In this document: positions 38,601 through 49,524 of the stretch, one piece after another | How positions within the stretch are numbered: position 1 is the first letter of the stretch | Layout: each line of letters starts with the position of its first letter | From: Lantana camara | Lineage: Eukaryota; Streptophyta; Magnoliopsida; Lamiales; Verbenaceae | Assembly: GCA_037501455.1 (NCBI GenBank) | Contig: CM074856.1 | Coordinates: 54,031,001 to 54,095,000 of the forward strand | Length of the DNA stretch: 64,000 bases | Direction: 5' to 3' | Position numbers and translations under genes: made by a program | The notes under the pieces: generated by a model | Told to the model about the DNA's origin: nothing | Databases searched by the model: none | Seen by the model: only the letters and a program-made list of their open reading frames with translations

Positions 38601-41600
38601 GAAACACAAGATATTTCACTAAACCCATGAATAATAATAAGCAAGATTAATTCACACTTAGAGAATTCAAACAAATAAACTACTTTTTAATCTGACTTTA
38701 CGACTAATAAAATGAAACTTATGCGCATGTTTGAGTGTCAAAAATAAATTAATTTGGTTCAACATTAGGGTATCCAACAATCTCTAAGGATTTTCAATTT
38801 CAATAATAAACAATACACAAATCTAGCTAACGGAGTTTTAAACACTTAATTTAGAGAGACAGAATTAACAAATGTTGTTAGGTGACTCGAGCCAAAGTTC
38901 CACCTGAATATAATATGAAAGTTTCTGAATCTAACTTTGCGGTGTCTTTCAGAATCGCACAACTGAATGCTGTTAGGATTGAAGCATTAAATGTTTGAAT
39001 AATCTGCAGTCCGTCCGCCGGCATGTACATTAAAAAGGCAAAAATAAAGTAGTTGGACCAGATAATACTCCAAAATTAGATAAGCAACACGTATAAATTT
39101 GTGGCAACCACAAAATACAGGCAGCTCTCCAAGCAAATTCACCTTTCTCCCATTCGTGGTTTGAACATGAACATCTTGTCCATCTATCCGGTTTACTTCT
39201 CCATCAATCCATGCTAATGCTGGATCCTCAACCCATACATGAGACCCAACAATAATGTTAACTGATGACGCCTGCAAAACAATAAGGGGGGAATAAATAA
39301 GAGACATCAGACTTTATGAATAAGGTCCTCAAAAAGGAAAAAATTATCTGACTGCCACAACTACAACACTACTAAAACAGGAAATGGAACAGAAATATAG
39401 AAACATAGTGTTCCCTAGAGAGAATAGGAAACATACAGAACAAATCAATTGAACACCATAGCAATCTTTATCATTATCAAGAAAAACCTCTTAAACTGAC
39501 TTGAGTAATTGGGTTATTAGCAGGAAAAAAGGCACTTTCAATGTGATGTTTAAGAATTTATGTACAGATAACATTGACCAAACCTAATCCTGAGTCCTGA
39601 GTCTGATCCTTTTGATTAAGAAGAAAATAATTTGGTTACTTATCATGGTAGATACAGACTTCCTACCGTTTTTCATCCACTTCCTCAATCTGATATTGAT
39701 GAGTGTAGTTTCAAAGACTTATTGTTTCTTCGAGTTTCACATCACACTTGGATCCTGAAGAACCACTCCTAGAGGATAACCAAGACAGTTGGTGTTTGGT
39801 TGTCTATAAAAAGTGATGCAGAGAAGCTAAGCAAGTTAACAAAGCAAGCACATTAGTACGAGACCTTGAATTTCAACACTCAATACTTGGATTGTTCCAT
39901 TGTCACGTCTTAAACAATTGACCTCCTCAAATTGAAGGAGAGGATTGATTCTCCTCAAATGGATTGTAACGCAATGTTTTCTAGAAACTTCCATCGACCT
40001 ATATTTGCAATACTCTATTGGTTGAAGTTGTTTCTCTTTGCACTAAAAGAAATGCATGATGTCCAAATATGATTAGTTTGCAACAAGTATATATCAATGA
40101 AAACAATATATCGACAATAAGCATGGATGAGTTTGAGCTCTATGTCTTTTGGAGTTACATCCACACAGAATGAACACTTAAAATTTAGTGCTCGAAGGAA
40201 AAGGAACCAGAATGCAAAAGGTTACATGAATAAGACCATACAGAATAAAAACCTTTCACATATTTCAGAGCAAAGATTGGAGGCAAATGTGCTATCATAT
40301 TATAACACCGCCACATTAAATATTCCAAAATACTCGACTCCTATACCACAAGTATACAAGACATCAAAGATAGCATGCAACATGGTGTAGGGCAGATATT
40401 TTAGTTCACCAGCTTGTTGATAACACTCGACTTCTCCTTCAGGTATCAAGTGCGTGGAAGATGGATCACCTTTAATAAGTATCAAATCTCTATCTACAGC
40501 AAAAAATGAGACAAAGGTCTATGATTGACTAAGAATGTGCAACTACTTCAAAGTTCTATGTTCATACTCTCTTCAGAAGAATAAAAATCTCTCCAGGATC
40601 ATGGAAAGCTTAAATGTTGATCTGTTAGTAACAATATCTACCATCAGAAAGGACTCGAAGAGAGTTGCTCATTTTCTTTATCACAACTGGAATGAGCTGC
40701 AGGACTTTCAGGATATTTTACACAATAAACTTCTTCAGGTCATGCTTGTCTTTTGACCTATTATTTTACACCATAAACTTCTTCAGGTCATGCTTGTCTT
40801 TTTACCTATCATATAACCCATTTAATTCCTTAAGTAATTAAGCAATTCCACAAGCATAGATAAGGAATAGCTAACTTTCACTCATCCCTCCTGGGCCTCA
40901 CACTAAATTGCCAAACCAATCAAAACTGAATTGTTCCAGTTTATGTCAGGTTGGTCAAGAGTAATGGTTTCCTATTTACCAAATCTGAATGTCGCACGTC
41001 CTACACCCCAAAGTCAACTTTGGCATGTTCTAACCAGTCACCATGACAGGCCATAAAGGAAGTCAGGTATGTTTTGTGAAAATTTGTACTCATGCACATG
41101 AATACATGGTTTTTATGCATCTTTATTATTTATTTTTTGTCTATATACTATGTCTGTATTATGAAAACAGTAGCAGTGATGGTTTTGGAGATTAGTGGGT
41201 GAAGTGTCAAGCTGGCATAGGCGGCAAATGCTAATTGGTTCAAAGTACAGGAAGCCAACTCATGAAGGGGTGCTGTTTGAGGAGTCTGCAATGGTCAGCA
41301 CCTCAATAAACAAATAATTTGTACCGTGTCAAAGGCAGTATAGAGTGATAAGGTTGCAATGGTGGCAGCAGGTGAAAATAACAATAAAGGAGCCATCGCA
41401 TACATGGGGCCAGGTTCCAGCAATGTGTGATGGATTTTCTTGTCTAGTGCATGAAATTTGCATGTAATTTTGCAATCAACAGGACTAAATGAAAGGATAG
41501 CTACAGAACTGGTAAGACAGTTTTGGCAATCTTACAACCCAGTTGGTTACAAGCAGTCGTCCTTATACTACACTTTACTTGGGGGTATTTAGTTTTTTCC

Positions 41601-42191
41601 TTTTCCATATCCCTTTCTAGTTTTCCAAAACAATTTTAGTCATAAAGTTCAAAAAGAAAACACAGTTTTCACATGATAATACCAGAATTGAAATTTTGAA
41701 TGTTTAATATCAAATGTTCCCAGCTAAATTGAAGTACTGCAGGAAGAAATATAAAAGTGGTAACATGAATTGCAACAAAAATACTATGAAATTAATTTAT
41801 ATAATAACATGTGTGTGCATAATCAAAATCCAAGTAGTGCAAGTCAGAATGATACTAAAGTCCCGACCTTTATCACATGCCTATGGGCACCAACTCATTC
41901 CTATCCAGTGCTTACGAAAATTTTTAGTAACCAGCAATGGGAAATCATCCAAATTGATCAAAATAATAAACTAATAGGATTTACCAAAAATAGATTCCAC
42001 CTCATTAAACAATCACTTCAGCTTGCACAGAAATGTAAATTTCCAAATAAGAAGGTCACATATATAAAAGAATAAAAAAGGCAAACCACATGAATTCTAA
42101 TTTGAAAAAGCTTGGTCATAACATAATCACAGCCAGTCCATAAAACACAAAAACGGCGACAGAGGAAACATATTCAGCATCAGCATACCAT
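26695..42191 (-). CDS. XI-K: Class XI myosin heavy chain, XI-K-like
   Basis: 39 coding exons from 42191 down: 42191-42189 (ATG only), 39271-39143, 38212-38069, 37924-37779, 37657-37501, 37374-37316, 37165-37006, 36898-36749, 36657-36521, 36434-36288, 36186-36085, 36003-35946, 35858-35757, 35535-35498, 35280-35154, 35039-34869, 34042-33911, 33784-33675, 33523-33463, 33178-33001, 32230-32025, 31909-31790, 31694-31596, 31507-31286, 30838-30699, 30321-30204, 30125-30075, 29970-29890, 29794-29624, 29459-29304, 29204-28998, 28717-28580, 28486-28416, 28333-28234, 28159-28103, 28006-27950, 27767-27687, 27567-27485, 26809-26695. The sum is 4,584 nt, 1,527 residues, with no break. The order is an SH3-like N-terminus, a motor (P-loop GESGAGKT at 156-163, switch I NNNSSRFGK, switch [10 protein letters not shown]), six IQ motifs (about 735-880), a coiled coil (about 880-1060) and a globular DIL tail. 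It moves organelles along actin. The best match recalled is XI-K, supported by its WAV2/Alfin neighbours. Confidence 0.95.
32617..32935 (+). mobile_element. TRIM retrotransposon in a myosin intron
   Basis: Two direct LTRs, 32617-32734 (starts TGTGAACCATCCC, ends TTAACA) and 32820-32935 (starts TGTTAACCATCCC, ends TTAACA), share CTCACCTCATTAGCTAG and neighbouring strings. GAGTT flanks both sides (32612-32616 and 32936-32940). Next to the first LTR, AGGTGTCATAGCAGG resembles the initiator-tRNA-Met primer site, and before the second LTR there is a purine-rich GGATGCAGGGGCTG. The internal part is only 85 bp and non-coding. The size and layout fit a terminal-repeat retrotransposon in miniature. 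It lies antisense to the myosin, in the intron between exons 20 and 21. Confidence 0.85.
40716..40811. repeat. 48-bp tandem duplication in myosin intron 1
   Basis: Two head-to-tail units, starting at 40716 and 40764, share ATAAACTTCTTCAGGTCATG and TTGTCTTTT. They differ at very few bases. Confidence 0.85.
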
Positions 42192-43268
42192 TATTGAAAT
42201 TTCAAAACGAAGAGACTCGATCCCCCCAGTTCAGTTCATCAATAAGAACCGAGACCCAGCCTCGACTCACTGAGTCAGATCGGCGGCCCGACTCGGCACC
42301 TCCAAACTCCACCCACCGCTAGGCGCTAGCAGAAATAGGCAAAAGCAGAACTCCTGCTCTTCAGACGATTACTCCAACGGTCCCTTCTGCTCCAAAGTTT
42401 TGCTTTATCCCGCAAACAATTCCACCAAATTCAAATTCGAAATATATCGAACTATAATCCGATTTCCAAGTATATATACATGTAAAAATTGAAAATGAAA
42501 GTGCAGAAAGTTGTTGGTTTGCGCTTCTCTCTCTAAAAATTTGCTGTCTGGATAGTCTTGTTATGTGTGATTTGAGGAATTTTCAAGTTTTGGCTCTCTC
42601 TCTCTCCAAATATATATATATAAACAACAGTTTGCTGGAGATTGTGGAGGAGTCCCACAAGAAAGACAAGAAACGAAGTTAAAGGGCACTTTACACTAAA
42701 CCCGACATTAAGGCCTACTTTTTGTGCTTAATTATGATTTTGCATTTTGGGTTATCGACTTTCGTTATTTACGGATTTGCCCCAAGCTATACCACGAGGC
42801 GGCCGTAGGCATATAATTATGATTAATTACGTAATTGGAGATTGTCTTATTATGCGGTTTATAATTGTCATTTGCAATCAAATGTATCTAATGACTATTA
42901 TTGGTTCAATTAATTAGAATTTAGAATACTAATGATTTGTTTGATATAATTTTTGCTTTGTTGGTGATTGTTTAGTGGAGAGAATTGTATATGGAGGAAT
43001 AATTACGAATTAATTCATCGGACAGACGAGTACTATTATTTATATATTGAAATTCTTATATTTTATTTTAATACCAAAATATCATGTTGTAGCGTTTTAA
43101 ATTTTATTAAACATTTTATGTATCAAAGATATTACAAATTAAATATAAAAAATTATAGTATAATTGATTGTATTAGAGGTACTAATATATAATTACCTCT
43201 AAATTTAGGGTTGGTATATTAAATTCTGACTTGTTCAATATCCTTTGGAGAGTTTTGCATTCTTTAAT
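42192..43268 (-). promoter_or_regulatory. Myosin 5' leader and promoter, then AT-rich spacer
   Basis: The start codon at 42191-42189 sits at the very end of the first exon, so the leader runs upstream from 42192. CT/GA tracts (42525-42535 and 42593-42606) and TATATATATATA at about 42611-42622 lie in the probable promoter region. From about 42800 the spacer is AT-rich with no recognised gene. Confidence 0.45.
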
Positions 43269-44217
43269 GGGGCAATTTTTCAATAGTACCAACAATCCCT
43301 ATTATTTATCCTAAACCCTCCTTTGGAATTTTATACATTTAACATTCCCAATACAAAACACATTTTTCCTAAATCCCCTAATCACCTAAAAAGTCTATTT
43401 TGTCCCTATTTTTTTACTTTTCTCACACTCGTTTTACTTCCTCCACACCTAATCTTCTTCATCATCTCCACCCTCCTTCAAGCTGACCGGAGCTCCGCCG
43501 CCACCACCACAGGACCGCCGTTGGATGCCGCCGGAGGTGGTCCAAAAATTCCAAAAAAATTAACCGGGAATGTACTCCTCGTACTCGTTCCATATCTTCG
43601 ATTATTTTTCAAAACGAAGTCATTTGTCCCCAATTTCAGATTTAAAAAAGAAATGTCCATAACTCCCAAACCGCTTAACGAAAAGCGATTCCATCTCTTG
43701 TATGGTTTCTTGGTGTCGAGATCTTTAAGATCCATACAAAAAACGTCCGAAAATATCACTGAAAAGGAGAGACCCATTTCTCATTTTCTATCGAAAATTT
43801 GCAGGTTTCGTTCGACCTCTCCGCGGCCTTCTCCGGCCATTTTCAATAGACGAGGTTACCACCAATGAAGTCGCATCGTCGAAATGAGTAAAAACACGTA
43901 GCTCCCGTCTCCAGAAAGTGGCTGGAGACGGCACCGGAGTTTCGGCCGAAAACCTGCGTTTTTCAAATGAAAACGCAAGAAAGAAGAAAAGGAAAAAAAA
44001 AAAAAAAAAGAAAAGAAAGGCAAAAAAGGGGAAGAAGAAAAAAGGGGTATTGGGGGTAATTTTTCATATTTTATTAAGAGTATTTTAGTTTTTTTACGCG
44101 AAATGGGGGGTTTAGGAAAACGTTCATGAATAATTAATCCTTAAAACATATAAAAAACTAATCGGGGGGTTTAGGAAAAATATTGGGATATACTAGGGAT
44201 TGTTCATTAATTATCCG
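43269..44217. mobile_element. Non-autonomous DNA element, family A copy 2
   Basis: It starts GGGGCAATTTTTCAATAGTACC and ends with the imperfect inverted GTTCATTAATTATCCG. The flanks TTCTTTAAT (43260-43268) and TTCTTTTTT (44218-44226) agree at 7 of 9 positions. It matches the element at 20931-21896 in the same orientation, with the same CCG-rich part, the same conserved middle and the same A/G-rich run near the right end. It is AT-diverged and has no transposase. Mutator-like affiliation is inferred from the 9-bp flanks. Confidence 0.65.
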
Positions 44218-44774
44218 TTCTTTTTTTATTTCAACTAAATTTTTTGCACTTAGAATTTTCTATTACTTTACCCAAATCTTCTTGACCATTTAAATTGGTG
44301 GACATAACAAAATTGGATTGCATAATCTGAAATATCGATGTTCTATTCTTAAAATAAAGTTGGCTAATCAATTTTTTTTTTTGAATACTGGTACGTCCAA
44401 GTGGGATTTGCTGGCTAATCAAAACATGATCCAACTCCCACTTGTTACATAATGATCCTAATTGTAAATTAAAATATGAAAATAAGTTTCAATAATAAAA
44501 TTTAAGCAAATTACAGAAGAACCCAAAGGTACTTGGACTTGGACAGCCCAATCTCCTTATCCAATATATCACCAATACCCGAACTGGGCTTGAATCTTGA
44601 AATCAAATTATAACACCCAAAACAGCTTTTTCTTTTTTCTTCAGAATTCGGAAGCCAACTTCTTTTGCATCATAATGTTTTTGTTCCGCCCTTTTTTTTT
44701 CTGAGTTCATATAAAACATCTTATTTTACGCTTGATTATTCTTATATAATAATCAACCTATAATAATAATTAAA
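44218..44774. other. AT-rich spacer, nothing recognised
   Basis: No gene, RNA or repeat that I can support was seen between the two small transposons. Confidence 0.45.
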
Positions 44775-45212
44775 GATTGGAGTCTTCTTTAAGAACTCCC
44801 CATGAATTGAAAAAGTTTTTGTTTGCTCCTCATTTTCAAAATTATTCATCTTCACTCTCCAGATGAGAATCATAATTCCTTTTTACTCCCTATTTTTTAT
44901 AAACGTGGTATAAAAATTCAAGGATCACGTACTTAAATCCCCAAATATTGTATATTTTTCGCAATATCATGTATATATATCATATTCTTACCAAAAAAAT
45001 AAAATAAAAATGTATATATATCATATTGCAAAAAATATACATCATTTGGGGATTTAGTTACGTGATCCTTAAGTTTTTATATCACGTTTACGAAAAATGG
45101 GGAGTAAAATGGAATTTTGATTCTCATATGGGGAGTGTAGAGGAATTTTTTTGAAAATGAGGAACAAAGAGGAATTTGAGTCCCCATTTAAGGATTTTTC
45201 GGGAATGCCGCG
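44775..45212. mobile_element. Hairpin MITE with exact 9-bp target duplication
   Basis: Two arms of roughly 180-200 bp are reverse complements at about 85-90%, for example GATGAGAATCATAATTCC against the complement of ATTTTGATTCTCATATGG, and GGATCACGTACTTAAATCCCC against GGGGATTTAGTTACGTGATCC. The turn is A-rich, near 44985-45010. ATAATTAAA flanks both sides (44766-44774 and 45213-45221). The extreme ends (GATTGG... and ...GCCGCG) pair poorly, so the exact boundary rests on the duplication. Confidence 0.65.
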
Positions 45213-45221
45213 ATAATTAAA

Positions 45222-45787
45222 TTAAATTTATTATTATTATTATTATTGATCAATATATAGTAATAACTATAATGAAATTATTACTCTTATTATTTAATTG
45301 ACAATATATATGATGCAAGTAATTAAGTTTGATATTACATAGTCTATAGTTATAATTTAAATCCTATGTTATCTATCAAGTAAATATTATATCATGTAAA
45401 AATATATAAAAGGAGTAATTTAATAAAATATCGGATTGTTATTGGATCGGATTGCTTAAGTTCATATTCGCTTCATTTATTTCGAATAACGGATACTTAT
45501 AAACGGATATGATCCATCGAATTTCTTTTATCAAACGAATATGTTAATAATTTGATCGGATTCAGATCCATTGACGGCCCTACTAAAATCCATTTACATG
45601 ATTACATCCCCAGACGTCATTACTTTCGCATCACTTGATAAGCCTCTCTAATGTCTAGTACTTGGTGCGCCCGCCATCTCCAATCCAACTTGCCTATTGT
45701 GTGAGCTGCCCACCTTCGACCTACATCTCTTTCTGGGCCCATCATAGGTCCATTAGGTAGACATCAAGTAAATGGGTTATACTTGTA
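45222..45787. other. AT-rich spacer, nothing recognised
   Basis: ATT repeats and AT-rich unique sequence fill the gap between the hairpin MITE and the Harbinger element. Confidence 0.45.
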
Positions 45788-46821
45788 GGGGTCGTTTACT
45801 ACCCTGGGTGGCTATCCAATTGGAAAGGTTTAAAATTTTGAAAAATATTGGTTAAATAAGCTTCCGGCCTATTTACTTTAATGGTTGACAAAGTAGTCTA
45901 ATTAGTCCATTAGCACAAACATTTACTTTAGCAGAGAATAAACAATTGGTTTGGGGTGCAATTGACTAGATTACCCCCTCTTCGAATTTCGTGCCCAACG
46001 GTTGTCTTTACCCCTTCTCTTTGCAATAATTATCCACAACATCAAAGAAACCAAGCAAAAACCAGACGGGAGGGACGCGGCCAAGAAGAAAGGAAACAAC
46101 GCCCAGTAAGTGAGTGAGATGTATGTTGAATTAATGAGTATTTTTGGTTTGTGTTTCCGGTTTTTTACTCCACGAAGCTTGAGGTGAGCAAATTGGGGAC
46201 TTTCAAAATTTTATTAGGAAAACCTTTCGAAATTCTTGTTGGATGTTATTACTATACTTCCACTCCACTTTAACTCGGGGAGGCATATAGGTCTGAGCCA
46301 ATTTCATCATTATCGATATTTTAGTCCCTGAAGTGTATCTTTTTGATCTTGAATTAGTTCTATGGTTCTTCACTAACCCCACCCATGAAACAACATTGGC
46401 GGAATCTTGCACTTGGTATTGAGTTTGTGTTAAGTTGATTGGATGTCCATGGTTTTTTGGTGATTTTTATTTTGTAGAACCAACCAATATATGTGTAATT
46501 TGCTATGTCAAACACATTTCATGCTGGCACTGGTAGTGTAATTGTAGTTGTATATTTTGGTCTCGCTGTTGATGCTAGTCACTTCATCCAATAATTTAAA
46601 ATTTATTTTTTTCAGTTTGTTTTAGCGTCTGGAGCCTGAATAAAGAAACTGAGACAACTTTGGAGATTCTTATAAGCCAATCGTTTCCTAATGTAGTTCA
46701 TTCATCATTCCTAATTCTTCTGTTAAGAGCATACCTGCTGTATTGTTATGCATATACTACATATATATTTTGAAATGCTTGTAATACGTGTTTAGAAAAT
46801 TATCAATTTGCAGCATCTGAT

Positions 46822-47316
46822 TTGAGTTCGAAGTATGATGATCTTATAAACGAGTTGGGCTTTTTTGTGATAAAGATGCAGAGGTTCACGGTGCCGTGCG
46901 AGTGTGGGAATGGCCTGAAATATTTCATCCAGGCTGGTGAACACGCGCAAAATCCGGTGAGGTTCTACTACCGGTGTCCATTGAAGTTGAAGGGCTATTC
47001 GTTTATTTAGGCAGATGAATTACTTACTCACAAGCATTCCAATCTGCACCACCTGATTGGCCCTGCACATTTCTCTGTTCCACAACCACAAGACACAGTG
47101 TATCGCAATCGCACAAGGAGCTTCCAAGGGCAATCAGGAGTTCAAATATCCGAGCAAGCATCTTCAAGCGACCAGGTGGTTACCAGAATCCCTCGTCAAT
47201 CAGTTGCTAACAGTCCACATATACCAATGAACTTCATTTGCTGCTGTTATGGTCTTTGTTGCACCCTGCTATGTGTGATGTTGGCTGTTGTTGTAGTCCT
47301 AATGGCAATGAAATAG
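46822..47316 (+). pseudogene. GRF-type zinc-finger-like protein with C-terminal membrane helix, one stop
   Basis: The frame follows a plausible splice acceptor (TTTGCAG, to 46813). The first in-frame ATG is at 46876 (MQRFTVPCECGNG). Residues PCECG, then NPVRFYYRCP resemble three of the four zinc ligands and the NPxRxFYxC core of GRF fingers; the last cysteine is not seen (LKLKGYSFI). One in-frame TAG (47008-47010) interrupts the frame exactly where the family usually has tryptophan (FxWxDEL), and the frame then continues (ADELLTHKH...) to 47316. It ends in a hydrophobic segment rich in C, L and V with MAMK at the terminus. It may be a captured host gene or an accessory gene of the element. 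The family call is tentative because of the incomplete finger. Confidence 0.5.
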
Positions 47317-47852
47317 TTTGTTTCGATTATCGGATGTTGTTGTGGTCAATGTGGCACGCTTTGTTGGATATATCAGTGTTTCTATCAATGTTTATGTGGC
47401 ATATAATATATCTTTAGTTCTCTTTTTGGTCTACACTGTATGGTTTTAAATGGGTTCTGAGAATGGAATTCAACTCCGAAATTTTCAAGAAATTTAATAA
47501 TAGAGTCTCACAAACACTTTTGATGATACATGAACATTCCATGAAACTTCTACATAAGCTAATCCGTAATGTGAAACTGGACTTAGGGAAAACAGTCAGT
47601 ATTGCATGGGACATGTTGATCATCTTGGTAGTAGAAGGGAAAATGGTGAGACTATGCCTTGCTAGATATGGATTAAAAAGACAAAAATCGCTTAGCGTGA
47701 ACATTTTCACCGCTCGACTCAGCTAGTGAACGGTTGTTCGTACTTTCCGGGGATATGATCAGCACTTCCCTCTCCGGAACCAGGACCCTTCCTCGTCCCT
47801 TCGTTGAACTCATCATGTCTGCCGGGACAAATTGTTGTGCAATATCAGACTT

Positions 47853-48627
47853 TTACTTCTTTCGCTTCTGAGACTTCTCCCACTGGCGTTTCTCCTCATC
47901 AACTTGTATTGAATATTTCCAGGTCAGTTTTGGTGCAAGATTAAAAAAGATTTGTTTCATATAATAGGTTATTTTTTGCATATAGAGAATTTAACACTTA
48001 CCATAGTCGGCAATGATCTCGTCAATAGTAGGGATACGATTACCATCCAAATCAATATTACTGAAAGCACGTGGTGGCTTTTTCGGAAGCATTGCTTTGA
48101 CAGTTGGAGAGCGTGCATCATCGGTGCCGAATATAGCGTTCAGCTCCGGCCACATTCTCTCCATTGATACCTTGTGGTAAGCGCTCACAAGCTCGTAGCT
48201 CTGCGTAGAAGGTTCATTGCAATAAAAAAAATTGGGCCAGAGCAATGCAAAGTAATTAATTCGTAAACACACACAACCTACAAGTGGATACCTCACACAA
48301 CTCAATCCACGTCCATGTCGTAGCTGATACGGAGAATGTGTTTGGATCGTATATAACATCTTTGTGTTCCACAATGCCCTTCCAGGTGTTGTAACGTAGA
48401 TGCGCGAGCTTGAAGCGCCCATGGATATCACCGAGCTCGAAGTGGAGATTTGTGTACAGCTGCAAATTCTCCAACACTTTGCCGAATATTTCATCATCGT
48501 TGAAACGGATGCATCTCCCAACACGGACGGCTTCAAACTCGAGCTCACGTAGGAACTCCTCGTCTAGCCACTCCGACCAACTATCGCGGTCGAAAAAGGT
48601 TCCATTCTAGGTGAGGAAGCTCGCCAT
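47853..48627 (-). pseudogene. Second Myb/SANT-like protein of the Harbinger element, broken
   Basis: Exons are about 48627-48292, 48200-48002 and a last part ending at the stop 47855-47853. Seen are RWxxL-type helices (KLAHLRYNTWKGIVEHKDV) and SVSATTWTWIELCE typical of Myb_DNA-bind_3-like proteins. A conserved YHKVSMERMWPELNAIFG block and a basic tail (EEKRQWEKSQKRKK) follow. An in-frame TAG (48609-48607) lies six codons after the ATG; the frame runs open on both sides of it, so this is a nonsense mutation or the true start is elsewhere. Just beyond the stop, 47830-47720 has another open stretch that could belong to an alternative C-terminus. Confidence 0.55.
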
Positions 48628-49180
48628 CTGCCTTATTTTTTGGTTATATTCTCGGTGTATATGTGTTGCTTGCAAGAACCGTTCGTGGTAGAGGCTATAT
48701 TTATACAAAATTGCATGTAAGAATAAGGTATTAATAACCTCAACTAACACCTGCAGTGAAAAAACCATGAATTGCGGAGGGGTTAATAATCCCAACTACA
48801 ATTTACAATTTGAGGGATGAGATTAATGTGATGTGAAGTTTTCTTTTTCCAAGTCCATCTGTGTTGTAGCTACTGAATAAAAAAAATAGCATGAACCTTG
48901 TTATTAATACACAACAAATGAAAGTGGTAAACCAGAGAGTTTGAATATATCTCGGGAACTGATGAGTCTATTGTTATCAATAAATTTCAAGATATAGTGG
49001 ACTGTTTCACAATCTTCCCTCTGCAGAGTATATGAATATTTGTCTTCCATTTTCAACATTTGCCATGATATTTTAATGGGCATCATTAATTGATCAATCC
49101 TACTGAACACGTAAGTATGATGTACTTCCCAACCACTAGAGTACTTTCAAGATTTAAGCCTACGTTCACATCTTCGAGCA

Positions 49181-49332
49181 TTGCAACCAAATTTAATGCC
49201 GAGAGCTTTTCCATATTTCTCAGGCCAAAGTCACAAACATAAGGATCAACACCAAGTTGCAACCAAATTTAATGCAGAGAGCTTTTACATATTTCTTAGA
49301 TCAAATTCATAAACATTAGGATCAAAACCAAG
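49181..49332. repeat. 76-bp tandem duplication inside the Harbinger element
   Basis: Units start at 49181 and 49257 and share TTGCAACCAAATTTAATGC and GAGAGCTTTT, with about nine differences. They lie in the non-coding gap between the two Myb/SANT-like genes. Confidence 0.8.
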
Positions 49333-49524
49333 TTGGACATGGTAAATTGTTTGACCAATGCCATAAATTACAAAACAAAAGCACTGGAAATCAAGCTACG
49401 CAGTTGATAGACCATCTTGATTTCGATGTAGATTGCCTTCATATGGCATATCTTCAACCAAAATATTAAAGGGTGGTTTGATCCCAAGACAAAACATACG
49501 CTAATTTGCTAACCTTGTAGTCAG

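Noticed and set aside
40300..40485. Minus ORF of 61 codons in myosin intron 1 with a protein-like composition
   Set aside because: No family was recognised and no splice context; treated as intron or old transposon sequence.
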